DNA of 64,000 nt from Malus domestica (lineage: Eukaryota; Streptophyta; Magnoliopsida; Rosales; Rosaceae), in NCBI RefSeq assembly GCF_042453785.1, contig NC_091669.1, positions 18,025,001-18,089,000 on the forward strand, given 5' to 3'. Positions 1 through 11,768 of this stretch are shown in pieces. Numbering within the stretch: position 1 is the stretch's first letter; each line of letters opens with the position of its first letter. The translations under genes and the position numbers were made by a program. The notes beneath the pieces are model-generated. The model was not told the origin of the DNA. It saw only the letters and a list, made by a program, of their open reading frames with translations, and ran no database searches.

Positions 1-233
1 CGTGATTCCTGAATTTTATTGGAATTGGAGTTTGATCCCAAAACTAGAAATTTATGAGTATTGAATTATAAACTTGTCACAATCTGAAGCAATACTCCTT
101 TTAGATGACAACAATGAAGTGGAAAAGTTCAAGCACTAATATTCCTCCAATTTTCACTTATTGTACACCAGCATAACTAAGGGGCACCGACGTAATTATC
201 CCTAAAACCAAAGGTCAATGTCTTGATTAAACC

Positions 234-243
234 CTATTTAAAG
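234..243 (+). promoter_or_regulatory. TATA-like box of the acid phosphatase gene
   Basis: The stretch ctatttaaag lies about 60 bp upstream of the ATG at 302. Transcription would then start near 265-270. This makes the in-frame ATG at 263 an unlikely translation start and favours 302. This is motif reading only. Confidence 0.5.
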
Positions 244-301
244 AAGGAAACTTATCAATCTAATGCAACGAAGTCTCCACTCACCAAAGTCCTCACATAC
301 C

Positions 302-3284
302 ATGGAAAGATTGCCAGGAGTATTACTCTTCTTTCTTGTCATATTTTTCTCAACAACTCAAGCTTATGAGCCACTTATAAACCACCAAATCCATCTCCTC
401 AGGCCGAAATCCGGGGCGGGTGGCAGCAGCGTTCCCGGCCTGTCTTGTCTGAGTTGGCGTTTGGCGGTGGAAGTTGGGAACATTATCAACTGGAAGACTG
501 TTCCGGCACAATGTGGAAGCTACGTTGGGCACTACATGCTTGGGCACCAGTACAGGAAGGACTCAAAATTGATCACTGATGTGGCTTGGCTCTATGCCAA
601 GAGCCTCAATCTTAAAAAGGATGGCAAGAACGTTTGGGTCTTTGATATAGATGAAACCACGCTCTCTAATCTACCGTATTTTGCTCGTCAAGGATTCGGG
701 TAAGTTGCTAATTGAGTAAATATTACCAAAATCGTGATATTAATTTTCTTTCACGCAAGCAATTTCTTTAACGTTTATATAATACATTCAAATTGTCAAA
801 TATTAAATTATAATAAAAATTTTCAACAAAAACTTGTAGTAACCAATGATATATTATATTTATCGCCTTCATGATATTATTCACTATTTTATTAATGTTG
901 AAATAAACAATAATAAGGAACCTTCACGGCCGGGTTTTGCTTTATTTTTTTTCTATAAGGGGGAGGGACCCCAGGATTGCATAATGCTTGTTTGATAGAT
1001 AAACGAATAATGAAGTTTATATAACGCAAATCGTTTGATTAATAAAAGAATAATAGTGTATGAAACTCGGCAAAAAACAATCATACTTATCTATCTTAAT
1101 GCGGATTCGACTACCACTGATTCTCTCATTTCTCATAACAATTAACTGTTGAACTCATTAACAGTATAACTCTACTAAAATATATTGTATGAACTCACTT
1201 ATATGTTAATAATGCGACCAATAATGTGGTACCTAAGCTCTAGCTAGTCTAACTAACGAGAACTTTTTTATTGTGAATTCGTGACAAAAATACAAGTGGT
1301 ATATCATGTATTTTTATATAAGTGTGAAAATTTTTATTTTTTAAGTTATTAATTTTTTAACACACATATCTCACCATTTGTACAGTAACACGTGATGTAT
1401 CACTTCGTGTACCGGTCCCGTTGAAAAATCTCTCCTAACTAACAAATATATTTCAAAGATTTTATTAAATATAAAGCATGAGGATGCACATGACCCAACG
1501 CATAATATAAAAATAAAGTAGCAGTAAATCAAAGATGTTGATCATCCAAATTAGGCCTGGCAAACGGGTCATATCTGTTGTGTTCGTGTCGTTTTCATGT
1601 AACACCTGTTATGTTAACGGGTCTTGTCGTGTCACACCTGTTATCTTCACAGGTCCTTAACAGGTCGGGTCACTTTACCCAACGGGTAAAATGACCCGAC
1701 CCGTTATGACCCGTTAAGAAAAATATTATTTTTTCTTAAATTTGCACATACCACACATTGCCACATAAATATTACTTCAAAACATTAAAACACATTTGTC
1801 GTTTAAGTACTACATCTACACTCGAAAATAAGTGCCTAATAAAAAAATAATACATACACTACTAATCTATTACAAATATTAAATGTGCAAGGATATGCAA
1901 AATGAAAAAGTTTTTCTTTTCAAGGTTGTGAGGTCTTTCTCAAAAGTTTAAACCTCAATTTACAAAATCCTCGATTTATATCGATCATCATGAAATTGTA
2001 TTGGAACTTTGGCTTGATCTCAGCCAATCCAATGGTCATCAATTTTTTAAATTTAATTAAATATATATAATTATATTATATAATTATTATAGTTTTTAGG
2101 GGTATAAAATTGTTAAATTAATATATATAATTATTATAGTATTTTTTAGGGTTATAAAATTATAAAATTAATATTATGCTTATCGTGTATTGTGTTACCC
2201 ACGTGTATACCCGAATCAATCCGTTATCTTAACAGGTGCTTATCGGGTTACCCGATAATGACCCGATTCGTTATCGTGTCGACCCAAACACCTGTTAATT
2301 TCGTGTCGTATCGTGTCGGATTATCGGGTCGTGTCAGGAATTGCCAGGCCTAATCCAAATGAAAAATTTTGCTAAAAAGCAAAACAATAATTGAGAGATC
2401 TTAGAAATACAATCTTTTTAGATAATGTAGATTATTGGAACATCACGTGATGAATTAATTAATGAAGAAGTTTGTTGTTGTTTGGTAGGGTATAATTAGC
2501 ACTCAGAGTTTAAATAGAATTTTTGGGAATTAATATTTTCAGGACGAAGGCATTCAATATCACTGCATTCAATGAATGGGTGTTGGAAGGCAGAGCCCCA
2601 GCTTTGCCCGAGAGTCTTCAGCTGTACAAGAAATTGTTGAAACTTGGAGTCAAGGTCGTGTTCATAACAGGTAGAGAAGAAGATCAGAGAAGTGTCACAA
2701 TCACCAATCTCAGAAATGTCGGATATCGCACTTGGGAGAAGCTTGTCTTAAAGTAAGGATCTACCAACGAGTTAACTTAACACTTGACGGATAGTGGTTC
2801 AACCCTAATTTTTTCTATTTCCGCGTGTATACATCTTGACCTACTTTAACTTATATCTTGCCTATTTTTTAACTTTTCATGGAAAAAATCAACCTAAATG
2901 TATTTGTGGTCCTCCAAATGGTTCCTAGCAAACATACATTTTTGTTGCTTTATTGCAGTTTCGAGGAATTCGAGGATTCTCTATCTCATATTCTCATTCC
3001 TCCGTCATAACTCTACATATCTATTGACAAATGGTTCATAGTAAAACTACATTTTATTGTATTGTTTTTATTGCTGTCTAAATTTAAGTAACATTTTTGG
3101 TTGCAGGGGATCAGCTTATTCTGGGAAGACATCGTACGAGTTTAAATCAGCAGAGAGGGCGAAGCTTGAGAAGAGTGGATTCAGAATAATTGGGAACATG
3201 GGTGATCAATGGAGCGATATATTGGGGGCAAGTGCCGGCAACCGGACCTTCAAGTTGCCTGATCCGCTCTACTACGTTAGTTGA
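302..3284 (+). CDS. HAD-superfamily acid phosphatase (class B / VSP-like), three exons
   Basis: This is a secreted or vacuolar acid phosphatase of the plant VSP/APS1 type, expected to hydrolyse phosphomonoesters. I read exons at 302-699, 2543-2752 and 3107-3284, all with GT-AG borders (gtaagt, gtaagg; ttttcag, ttgcag). The joined frame is open and gives about 261 residues, normal for the family. Residues 1-21 are a signal peptide (MERLPGVLLFFLVIFFSTTQA minus its last residue or so). HAD motif I is FDIDET at 114-119, so the catalytic Asp pair (D115, D117) is present, unlike the soybean storage protein VSP-alpha, which lost it. Motif II is FITGREE in exon 2, and the acidic motif GDQWSDI is in exon 3. 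An in-frame ATG at 263 exists, but the signal peptide and TATA position favour 302. Intron 1 (1.84 kb) carries a hAT-like insertion. The gene looks functional. Confidence 0.9.
1552..2352. mobile_element. hAT-like non-autonomous element (801 bp) in intron 1
   Basis: The terminal inverted repeats are TAGGCCTGGCAA at the left and TTGCCAGGCCTA at the right. They are flanked by a perfect 8-bp TSD, ATCCAAAT (1544-1551 and 2353-2360). An 8-bp TSD with TAG-type ends fits the hAT superfamily. Subterminal regions carry many copies of acccgttA/tAACGGGT-like and cgtgtcg motifs in both orientations. I see no transposase ORF, so it depends on a trans-acting source. It belongs to the same family, in opposite orientation, as the larger element at 57067-59764. 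Confidence 0.85.
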
Positions 3285-3971
3285 TCACTGGTTTTTCGCT
3301 TTTCTGCAAGCGTTGAATAATCGATTGAGGTTTCAAGTGAATAAATAAAGGGGGAAAATGTCAATGTGCTGGATAAATGGTACTATAAGTGAAATGTGAC
3401 CAAATGTAAGCACTTTTTCTTTTTCCTTCGAGGAGAAACTGTAGACGCTTTTGGTTTACCTGTTGTAAGTGAGTTTGATTATATTGTTAGCAATGCATTT
3501 AATTGTCATGAAGCGCACTTAATTTTCTAGAAGTAATCTCAAATGGAACTTTAAAATGAACAACTAGAAAGCAAATCATGCTAAAAATAAAAAAATTAGT
3601 CTACATTGAAGGATATAAAAGAGACAAATAAATAAATAAAACAAGACAAATCACCAATTAATTAAACAGTTGCAGTTAACCTTTACTATCCTTAGTACAA
3701 AATATACCTATGAAGTAAATACAATCTTTCAATTTTTATACATTACTGCCTAAAGTATTAAAATGTTAACATTATAAGTGACCATTGCATCTTATCATGG
3801 ACACAAATGAATTATTAATGTGACAAATGCAGAGCCCATTTCTAGAATTTAAAGCCAATCATTCCACAATGCAACTCAATTTTGGTTTGACACAAGTCGC
3901 ACTCCTAAAGTAAGACCTGCTCCGATTTAAGGATAAATGCAGTTTTAAGACTTGAGCTTCTTGTTGGACCT
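3285..3971. other. AT-rich intergenic region / 3' flank of acid phosphatase
   Basis: The 3' UTR of the phosphatase probably covers the first 150-200 bp. An aataaa occurs in 'gtgaataaataaag' near 3340. The rest is AT-rich and I see no further gene or repeat in it. Confidence 0.4.
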
Positions 3972-3989
3972 AAATTGAGCAAGAAAACA

Positions 3990-4558
3990 TATTCAAACTT
4001 CTCTTCTATTGAGAGCTATTCTCACTGCCTATGTGAGTTTACAGATTAGAAAAATCAGTCAGCTGCCAGCCCTTGCTAAAAGCAAGGGTTGGTGGCAACC
4101 CCGGTTTCCTTTTGATTTCCTTTCTTTGTGTGTTTATCAGCCTACCAAATTTTCTCCCACCCCAAACCTCAACTCCTTCGTCATAGATCGGAAAGCCCTC
4201 AATTCCAACTTTCCTTCTCCTATTCTCCGCACTATTTCTTCAATTACATGTCTTCAAACAATTCATTTTCTTCGTTTCCATTATGGCTTTCTTATCCCTT
4301 TGTTTCCTCCATCCTACATCCTTTCCCCTTCTTCCATTGGATCCATCACCTCTTGACCCACATGCGTTGTGTTTTGTCAAAGATCTGTGGGAGGGTGTGT
4401 AGAGCTTTGGGCTCCAATCCTGTGATGGATTGGAATTTTTCCTTGTAATGTTTTGGAGGTCCATATTTTTCTTTGTACTTCCTTTGTGATTGGGCATTCG
4501 TTTTGTATATGTGTTAGTAAGAATGAATGTTGCCTTTGAACAAAAAATAAATAAATAA
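3990..4558 (+). mobile_element. Retroposed sequence (processed transcript or LINE-mobilised) with 18-bp TSD and A-rich tail
   Basis: A 569-bp segment is bracketed by an 18-bp direct repeat, aaattgagcaagaaaaca, at 3972-3989 and 4559-4576. It ends in an A-rich tail (aacaaaaaataaataaataaa) directly before the second copy. That is the structure left by LINE-type target-primed reverse transcription. The insert has no recognisable coding domain; short ORFs in several frames look incidental. It contains a small perfect hairpin (cccttgc / gcaaggg, 4070-4088). I do not recognise the source transcript. Confidence 0.8.
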
Positions 4559-4581
4559 AAATTGAGCAAGAAAACAAATAC

Positions 4582-4998
4582 TGTTGAAACCATTGGCAGT
4601 CAATATTGGCAGTTGAAAACATTAGCTGATGAAACCATCGGCTATCTGATGAATGCCCACATAAGTTCTTTGTCAATACCTACACAAATATGATGAAGAC
4701 TTTGGAAACAAAATGTTGTAAATTTCGAACTTTAAGAATTTGTCGTATGGATTCGCTCTATAAATAGAGCACTCCTACTGCCATCGATGTATATACAGAG
4801 AGAACATACAGAACGAAAGAAATCTCTTCCTCCATCTTTTATTTGTCATTCACTTGAGCTATAGTTTTAGTGTGATATTTTACATCTGCTTCGCACCTAT
4901 CTAAAATGTTATCCCTCTAACTTTTACATATTATAACACGTTATCAGTACGAGTCTCTAAATATAACTATTTCTCATTCCTCTTTGCCGAATGAAAAT
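4582..4998 (+). repeat. 5' terminal repeat of the copia element
   Basis: It begins TGTTGAAACC and contains a TATA-like ctataaatagag near 4756-4767. Similarity to the right copy runs to gaatgaaaat at 4998. A primer-binding-like stretch, cgttatcagtacgag (4939-4953), lies inside the shared region rather than after it, so the true LTR end may be near 4938 (…ttataaca). Confidence 0.75.
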
Positions 4999-5209
4999 CA
5001 TTTCACTTCGCCGAAAGAAAAAATGTTTCCTCTAAGGTTTTTACTGTTCATCTTCTTCCTCTACCTCAACTGTGCGGTATACCCTCGCGACGAACTGTTT
5101 GCTCCATGTCTGCTTCTAGTTCTCCAACTAGCGGTTACATACATCTTTGATTTCTTGTTTGGTATAGATATTGATTACTAACCAGTATTTATTTTTTACT
5201 GCAATCCAA

Positions 5210-5525
5210 GATGGTGCGGTACAATCGCCCATTTTGAACTGCAAATTTCATCTTACCGCGATCCAAGATGGTGCAGTATCATCTCCTATCTTGAATTACA
5301 GATTTAATTTTACTGCAAATTTTAGGTGGAACGATAAAATTGCCCGCCCTACCCTGCATATTTAATTTGCCTGCAGTTTAATTTCATTGCAATTTTTAGG
5401 TGGTGCGGTATAATCGACCACACTGCTATGCATATTTAAATTTTTCCTGCTACTTGAGTGGTGTGGAATAATCGCCCATTCAATGTTACATTATTTCAAT
5501 GAGAATGGTGCAGTACAATCGCCTT
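5210..5525 (+). repeat. Degenerate tandem motif array in the copia leader
   Basis: Six diverged copies of a core like gatggtgcggtacaatcgcc start near 5210, 5268, 5325, 5399, 5457 and 5503, with spacings of 58, 57, 74, 58 and 46 bp. The array sits between the 5' LTR and the gag ATG, in the untranslated leader, where it could affect RNA structure or packaging. That role is inference. Confidence 0.65.
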
Positions 5526-5695
5526 CCTCATTCACCCTGAAAATCTAGAGCCAAAAGTTTCGAGTGCTTATCATTTTAGCCTGAAGATCAAAATGAAAAA
5601 AAAATGTAAGAACCAGAAGTTCTAACACTATATTCCTCCAGGAATACATATTGTTGCAAGTTCTTATACATCTCATTTTTCTTTTAGAAAAGAAA

Positions 5696-6283
5696 ATGGC
5701 GAACTTGGCAAAGCTTGAATATGTTGCCCTGGACATTATTGGGAATAATTACCTTACATGGGTACTGGATACCAAGATCCATCTGGAAGCAGGGAATCTT
5801 GGAGATACCATCAGAGAAGTGAGCAGCTCATCCTCTCAAGAGCGGGCGAAGGCTACAATTTTTATTCGTCGCCATCTTGATGAGGCACTAAAGAGTGAGT
5901 ACTTAACGGTTGAAGATCCGTTAGCTCTCTGGCAGGCTTTGAGAAGCAGATACAATCACCAGACAACGGTGATTCTTCCAAGAGCTCGCTATGAATGGAC
6001 TCACCTAAGGATCCAGGATTTCAAGTCAGTGGCTGAGTACAATTCTACGCTGTTCAGAATTACCTCTCAGATGAAGCTCTGTGGGGATACTATTACTGAG
6101 GAAATGTTGCTGGAAAAGACCTTTAACACATTTCATGCCTCTAACGTGCTTCTGCAGTAGCAGTATAGAGCGCGAGGCTACACTGAATACAACGAGCTGA
6201 TATCTGTGCTCCTGGTAGTTGAACAAAACAATGAGCTCCTGATGAAAAACCATAATTCCCGACCTACGGGATTTGTTGTGTAA
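5696..6283 (+). pseudogene. copia gag (UBN2-type) fragment with premature stop
   Basis: The ATG at 5696 opens a gag N-terminus of the plant copia UBN2 type (MANLAKLEYVALDIIGNNYL, then the YEWTHLRIQDF and YNSTLFRITSQ segments). This protein forms the virus-like particle. The frame is stopped by TAG at 6158-6160, where the family has Gln (CAG to TAG transition). It remains readable for about 40 more codons and then decays. The zinc-knuckle part is not recognisable downstream. This gag is inactive. Confidence 0.8.
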
Positions 6284-6479
6284 AACTAGCATTTCATATT
6301 CAATAAAAGTGGCATGTAAATTTCTTGTTATAACTTGCTTTTAACTCTGATTCCCTTACTCAGAGAGCATGGATAAAAATTATGGTCATTCTCAGAACAT
6401 GAGAAATGGCAGAGATATCTGTCTTGCAAGCTGCACAACAACGTATACAATACTTCGAGATTGAAAGTATTTCTCAAGC

Positions 6480-7768
6480 TTGATGTTTACAAAAGTAAAG
6501 GTAACAACAATATCAGGCCAATCAGATGTGAGTGAAGGCTCAGGGGAAACCCATATTATGTTACCAAATGGAACAATATTATCCATACAGAATGCGTTGT
6601 ACGCTACTCGATCTACTCGAAACTTGTTGAGTTTTAAAGACATACGCTTAAATGGATACCACATTGAAACGAAAAGTGCAGAAAATGTGAAGTATCTATG
6701 CATTACCTCCAATGATACCCAGAAACGTATATTGGAGAAGTTGCGTAGTTTGTCGAGTGGATTGTATTATACATACATAAAGACAGTTGAATCACATACT
6801 GTCATGAACCAGAAGTTCATTGATTTCAAAGTTTACATACTTTGGCATGACCGTCTGGGTCATCCAAGATCCACCATAATGCATAGGATCATTACCAACT
6901 CTAATGGACATCCATTATTGAGCAGAGACATTGCTATCTCAAATGATAACCCTTGCAAGGCTTGTTCTCAAGGGAAAGTTGTAATTAGACCATCACAACT
7001 AAAGATTGATGCTGAATCCCCATCATTTCTGCAAAGAATTCAAGGGGATATTTGTGGACCTATTCAATCATCTTATGGACCATTTCGATATTTTATGGTT
7101 TTGGTTGATGCATATACCAGATGGTCACATGTTTGTCTCTTATCTACTCGGAATGTAGCTTTTGTGAGACTTATTGCTCAGATAACTAAGTTACGAGCAT
7201 AGTTCCCAAATTATCCCATTAAGTCAATCTGACTTGATAACGCTGATGAATTTACGTCTCAAACTTTGGATGATTACTACATAACATTGGGCATTGATGT
7301 TGAACACCTGTTCCTCATGTCCATACTTAAAATGGTTTGGCAGAAGCATTGATCAAGCGACTTTAGTTAATAGCTCGCACTCTGCTTATGAAAACCAAAT
7401 TGCCAGTTTCTGCATGGGGACATGTCATCCTATATGCTGCATCATTGGTTTGATTGAGACCTATAGCCAACCATCAATACTCGTCAATACAACTCGTGTT
7501 TGGACATTAGCTAAACATTTCATATTTACGAGTTTTTGGTTGTGCTGTTTATGTGCCTATTGCACCCCCACAACACACTAAAATGGGACCTCAGCGTAGA
7601 CTGGGAATTTATGTGGGTTTTGATTCACCATCTATCATTAGATATTTGGAACCCTTGACAGGTGATATGTTTACAGCTCGTTTTACTCATTGTCACTTTG
7701 ATGAGACAATCTTCCCGTCATTAGGGGGAGAAAAGACCATTCCAGAAGAACGGAAAGAGCTAACATAG
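6480..7768 (+). pseudogene. copia GAG-pre-integrase and integrase remnants
   Basis: The frame 6480-7201 contains the pre-integrase zinc-finger region (LWHDRLGHPRS … CKACSQGK, HHCC pattern) followed by the start of the integrase core (GDICGPI … FMVLVDAYTRW). The frame is lost at 7200. The remainder is in pieces: the 7220-7560 stretch is frameshifted and 7553-7768 carries the C-terminal part (KMGPQRRLGIYVGFDSPSII). The DDE core cannot be read without several frame changes, so the integrase is dead. Confidence 0.8.
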
Positions 7769-7780
7769 GTTGTTCCCACC

Positions 7781-9964
7781 TTGTCTCATTTTGATCCTCG
7801 AAGCATTCAATGTGAAAATGAAGTAAAAAGGATCGTTCATCTTCAAAGCATTGCCAATCAAATGCCAGATGCATTTAATAATGATATGAAAGTGACAAAA
7901 TCACATATACCAGCTGCAAATGCACTTGCCAGAATTGATGTCTCTATTGGACAAAATAAAGTGGCAGCGAATGATTTATCTGGTGCACACCTAAAGCGTG
8001 GTAGACCACCATGTTCAAAAGATTCAGCCCCTCAAAAGAGAAAGATGAGGGCACAGCTGAATCCAAATGAAATCATTTAGGAAGAGAGAATGAATGACAA
8101 ATCCAAAATTCATGATTCTGGACTTCTAGAAGAAGAAAATGTCCTTAATGAGACACATGTCCCTGAAGAGATAGCAGTACATAAGAGCAAAGAAATCTCC
8201 GTAAATTATGCATGTAATAATGAATTGTGGGATCAAAATGAAATAATCATTGACGATATGTTTGCATTCGCAGTAGCCACTGAAATCATATTAAGTGATG
8301 ATCTTGAGCCCCGCTCTGTTGATGAATGTAAACAGAGACAAGATTGGCCTAAATGGAAAGATGCAATCCAGGCATAATTAAATTCCTTGGAAAGGCGAAG
8401 TGTTTTTGGACCAGTAGTCCAAACCCCGCTTGGTGTAAATCCTGTGGGTTACAAATGGGTATTCACAAGGAAACGAAATGAGAAAAACGAGATTGCAAGA
8501 TATAAAGCAGGACTCGTTGCACAAGGTTTTTCACAAAGACCTAGAATTGATTATAAGGAGACATACTCTCCTATAATGGACGCAATTACGTTCCGTTACT
8601 TAATAAGTTTATTGGTTTCAAAAAAGCTTAACATGCGACTTATGGATGTCATCATTGCGTATCTATATGGAGAATTAGATACTGACATATATATGAAAGT
8701 CCCAGAAGGACTCAAGTCGCCTGAAACAGCTAACAAATCACAAGGTATGCTCTCGATCAAATTAAGGCGATCATTGTATGGGCTAAAACAATCTGGACGA
8801 ATGTGGTATAATCGTCTCAGTGAGTATTTGATCAAAGAAGGGTATATCAACATTGTCATTTACCTTTGTGTGTTCATTAAGAAATCCAACTCTGGATTTG
8901 CTATAGTGGCAGTATATGTCGATGATATGAACCTAGTTGGAATTCCTGAAAAGTTACATAAAACTGCTGAATATCTGAAAAGCGAATTTGAAATGAAAGA
9001 TCTTGGAAAAACGAAATTTTGTCTCGACCTGCAGATCGAGCATTGTGCTAGTGGAATTTTGGTCCACCAATAAGCTTACATTGAAAAAATCCTGAAGCGA
9101 TTTGGTATGGACAAGGCTTATCCACTCAGCACGCCAATGGTTGTTCGTTATCTAGACATTAAGAAAGATCTATTCCGTCCAAAAGAAGATGATGAAATGG
9201 TCATTGGTCCAGAAGTACCATATATGAGTGCAGTATGTGCTTTGTTGTATTTAGCACAATGTACTAGACCAGATATGGCTTTTTCAGTCAACCTGTTAGC
9301 TAGGTATAGCTCTGCTCCAACAATCCGTCATTAGAAGGGTGTCAAAGATGTATTACGATACCTTCGTGGGACAACAGATATGGGTCTCTTTTACTAAAAA
9401 AACTCCACAAATGACTAGGTTCTTGTCGGATATGCAGATGCTGGTTTCCTTTCTGATCCGCATAAAGCCCGCTCACAAACTGGATATGTGTTCAAGAATG
9501 GAGATACAACAATCTCATGGCACTCAACAAAGCAAACATTAGTTGCTACATCTTCAAATCATTTAGAAATACTTGCTTTACATGAAGCAAGTCGTGAATG
9601 TTCTTGGTTAAGATCAATGATCCATCATATTTGGAATTTATGTTCAAAGACAGACACTCCAACTGTCATTCATGAAGATAATGCAGCCTGTGTTACCCAA
9701 ATGAAGAAAGGATTCATCAAGGGCGATAAAACTAAACACATATCTCCAAAGTTTTTCAATGCACATGAGCTTCAGAGGGCTAAAGTTATTGAAGTCAGAC
9801 AAATCCATTCTAATGAAAATCTTGCAGATTTGTTCACCAAATCTCTACCAAAATGCACGCTTCAGAAGTTAGTGCAAAGTATCGAATTACGTCGACTTAC
9901 CAAACAGTTAAATTTGGAGAATGCGGAATCAGTGGGAGATACATATTATGGGGAGCATCCATGA
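7781..9964 (+). pseudogene. copia linker, reverse transcriptase and RNase H remnants
   Basis: 7781-8377 is the variable integrase-to-RT linker with one stop. 8387-9073 is the RVT_2-type reverse transcriptase: NPVGYKWVFTRKRNEKNEIARY is followed by RRSLYGLKQSGRMWYNRL and the active-site motif YVDDM (YVDDM in place of the more usual YVDDI/L). It continues in 9107-9334 after a stop at 9071. 9488-9964 is the copia RNase H region (ATSSNHLEILALHEASREC … KHISPKFFNAHELQ). Stops and frameshifts separate the segments. No complete enzyme can be made from it. Confidence 0.85.
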
Positions 9965-9971
9965 TACATGC

Positions 9972-10151
9972 TTGTTGTACTCTTTTTCCTTCGATTAGGA
10001 TTTTTCCCACTGGTTTTTCCTATCAAGGTTTTAACGAGGCAACATAAGCATACTTAACACTATATCAACAATCCAGGTAAAGTTGTACTCTTTTTCCTTC
10101 GCTATGGTTTTTTCCCACTGGGTTTTCCCAAGCAAGGTTTTAACGAGGCAA
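9972..10151 (+). repeat. Duplicated terminator-like segment in copia 3' UTR
   Basis: Two imperfect copies of a ~70-bp segment (9972-10042 and 10082-10151) share gttgtactctttttccttcg, cccactgg, and the caaggttttaacgaggcaac end. They are separated by ~40 bp and lie just before the polypurine tract. Copia 3' regions usually carry this sequence once. Confidence 0.7.
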
Positions 10152-10183
10152 CTGATGTTGATATGTGGACATCCAAAGGGGAG

Positions 10184-10587
10184 TGTTGAAACCATTTGTA
10201 GTTGAAAACATTAGCTGATGAAACCATCGGCTATCTAATGAATGCCCACATAAGTTATTTGTCAATACCTACACAAATATGATGAAGACTTTGGAAACAA
10301 AATGTTGTAATTTCAAACTTTAAGAATTTGTCGTATGGATTCGCTCTATAAATAGAGCACTCCTACTACCATCGATGTATATACAGAGAGAACATACAGA
10401 ACGAAAGAAATCTCTTCCTCCATCTTTTATTTGTCATTCACTTGAGCTATAGTTTTAGTGTGATATTTTACATCTGCTTCGTACCTATCTAAAAGGTTAT
10501 CCCTCTAACTTTTACATATTTATAACACGTTATCAGCACGAGTCTCTAAATATAACTATTTCTCATTCCTCTTCGCCGAATGAAAAT
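10184..10587 (+). repeat. 3' terminal repeat of the copia element
   Basis: It begins TGTTGAAACC right after the polypurine tract and lacks 12 bp present in the left copy near its start. Homology to the left copy runs through the primer-site-like cgttatcagcacgag (10528-10542) and about 45 bp further, ending at gaatgaaaat. See the finding on this unusual extension. Confidence 0.75.
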
Positions 10588-10916
10588 AAATTGATTGAAT
10601 GAAAAATTTCAGAAAAATCAACAAGAAACAAACCTGTTTATTGGATTCAGGTTTAGATTCAAATTCAGAGCTAGCACCATCTTTGGCAATGGCACTAGGG
10701 ACTAATCATTATTGTACTGCTTTGGAGATCTTGAAATCGATGGAGGTGGCTGCGCTTGAGCTGGGGTCAAAGGGACAGCGGGTTCTATCATTTTTGGGGT
10801 CCAGAAGAGGAGGTGGGGACGATTAACAGAAAAAATAACGAAGGTTTGACATTACAACACATTTTTAAGATGAGGTATGACATTATAATTTTTGATGAGG
10901 TATGCCTTATAATCAG
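10588..10916. other. Unassigned stretch between copia element and segmental duplication
   Basis: It contains a short open frame at 10599-10826 with no recognisable domain, then AT-rich sequence. No other structure is visible. Confidence 0.3.
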
Positions 10917-11029
10917 TACAATATTGTTAGCCAAAATTCAACATGTCGTCAATCTTCAAAATTTCACTAACATTAAATTCAACATTCTTATTTGGTTACT
11001 GCGACTTGAAATTGTGCTTCGTACCAAGG

Positions 11030-11768
11030 GCTGGATGTAGGAATTTCATAAGTGGCATAAGCCAGGGACGAGGAAGGCAAGCCGAGAGCATCAGAAGTGG
11101 GGGAGACCTGCGAAGGGGTGGGTTAAGTGCAACTTCGATGGAGCTTGGAACAATAGAAGTAACCGGGGAGGTTTTGGGGTGGTGATTCGAAATCATTTAG
11201 GGGAGTGTCTTGTCGCTGCTATTGGGCCTATTGAGAAGGCAAACTCTGCATTGCATGTTGAATTCTTTGTAGCTCGTAAAGCTGCAATATTGGTGGGCAC
11301 TATTTGTACGGTGGAGGGGAAGATTCAGTTCGATGGAGACTCTGTGTTGGTGTTGGCTGCCATGCAGGGGAGTGGGGACGACAACTCTACCTTAGGTCCT
11401 ATAATCAGTGATCTGGGATGCCTTCTCATGGAGTGGTCGGATTCGGTGGTTAGTCATAGTCAACGGGAAGGGAACTCGGCAGCCTATCAACTTGCTCAGA
11501 TGGAAATTAATAGTGCTAAGGAGGTAATGTGGTTTGAGGAGACTCTAGATTTGATTCAAGATATACTTCTAGGCGAGGGATTGTAATTCTTTACCATTGT
11601 TCATTTGAGGATAGTTCTCTTGTTGTGCAAGACACTATTTTCCTTCGACAGGGTTAAAATCCCCAGAAAGGTTTTTATCGAGGCCCATTATGCGCACTAT
11701 CCTCAATTTGTATGAATTCTGATTTACTTAATGAATATCGTACCTTTGCTTCAAAAAAAAAAAAAAAA
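11030..11768 (+). mobile_element. LINE 3' end with RNase H domain and poly(A), copy A
   Basis: Reading forward from about 11030, the sequence encodes the C-terminal RNase H (RVT_3) domain typical of plant L1-type ORF2: WGRPAKGWVKCNFDGAW, then GGFGVVIRNHLGEC, HVEFFVARKAA and DSVVSHSQREGNSAAYQLA. The 11179-11586 frame ends with TAA. A ~165-bp 3' UTR follows, then a 16-bp poly(A) at 11753-11768. The 5' part, including the RT, is missing, as expected of a 5'-truncated LINE. The same insertion is in copy B, so it predates the duplication. Confidence 0.8.

Larger units (their letters stand above)
4582..10587 (+). mobile_element. Degenerate Ty1/copia LTR retrotransposon
   Basis: Two terminal repeats of about 400 bp flank a copia-order internal region: gag, GAG-pre-integrase zinc finger, integrase, reverse transcriptase, RNase H. 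The 3' repeat is preceded by the polypurine tract aaaggggag (10175-10183). Many stops and frameshifts break the polyprotein, so it is not autonomous. The LTRs differ by roughly ten substitutions plus a 12-bp deletion over about 400 bp by my eye count, implying a moderately old insertion. No TSD is visible: aatac precedes the left LTR and aaatt follows the right one. Confidence 0.9.

Noticed and set aside
263-301. Upstream in-frame ATG of the acid phosphatase
   Set aside because: It lies at or before the likely transcription start and would bury the signal peptide 13 residues in; ATG 302 fits better.
4009-4448. Overlapping ORFs in three frames near 4.0-4.6 kb
   Set aside because: They are low-complexity frames inside a retroposed, TSD-flanked insert, with no domain.
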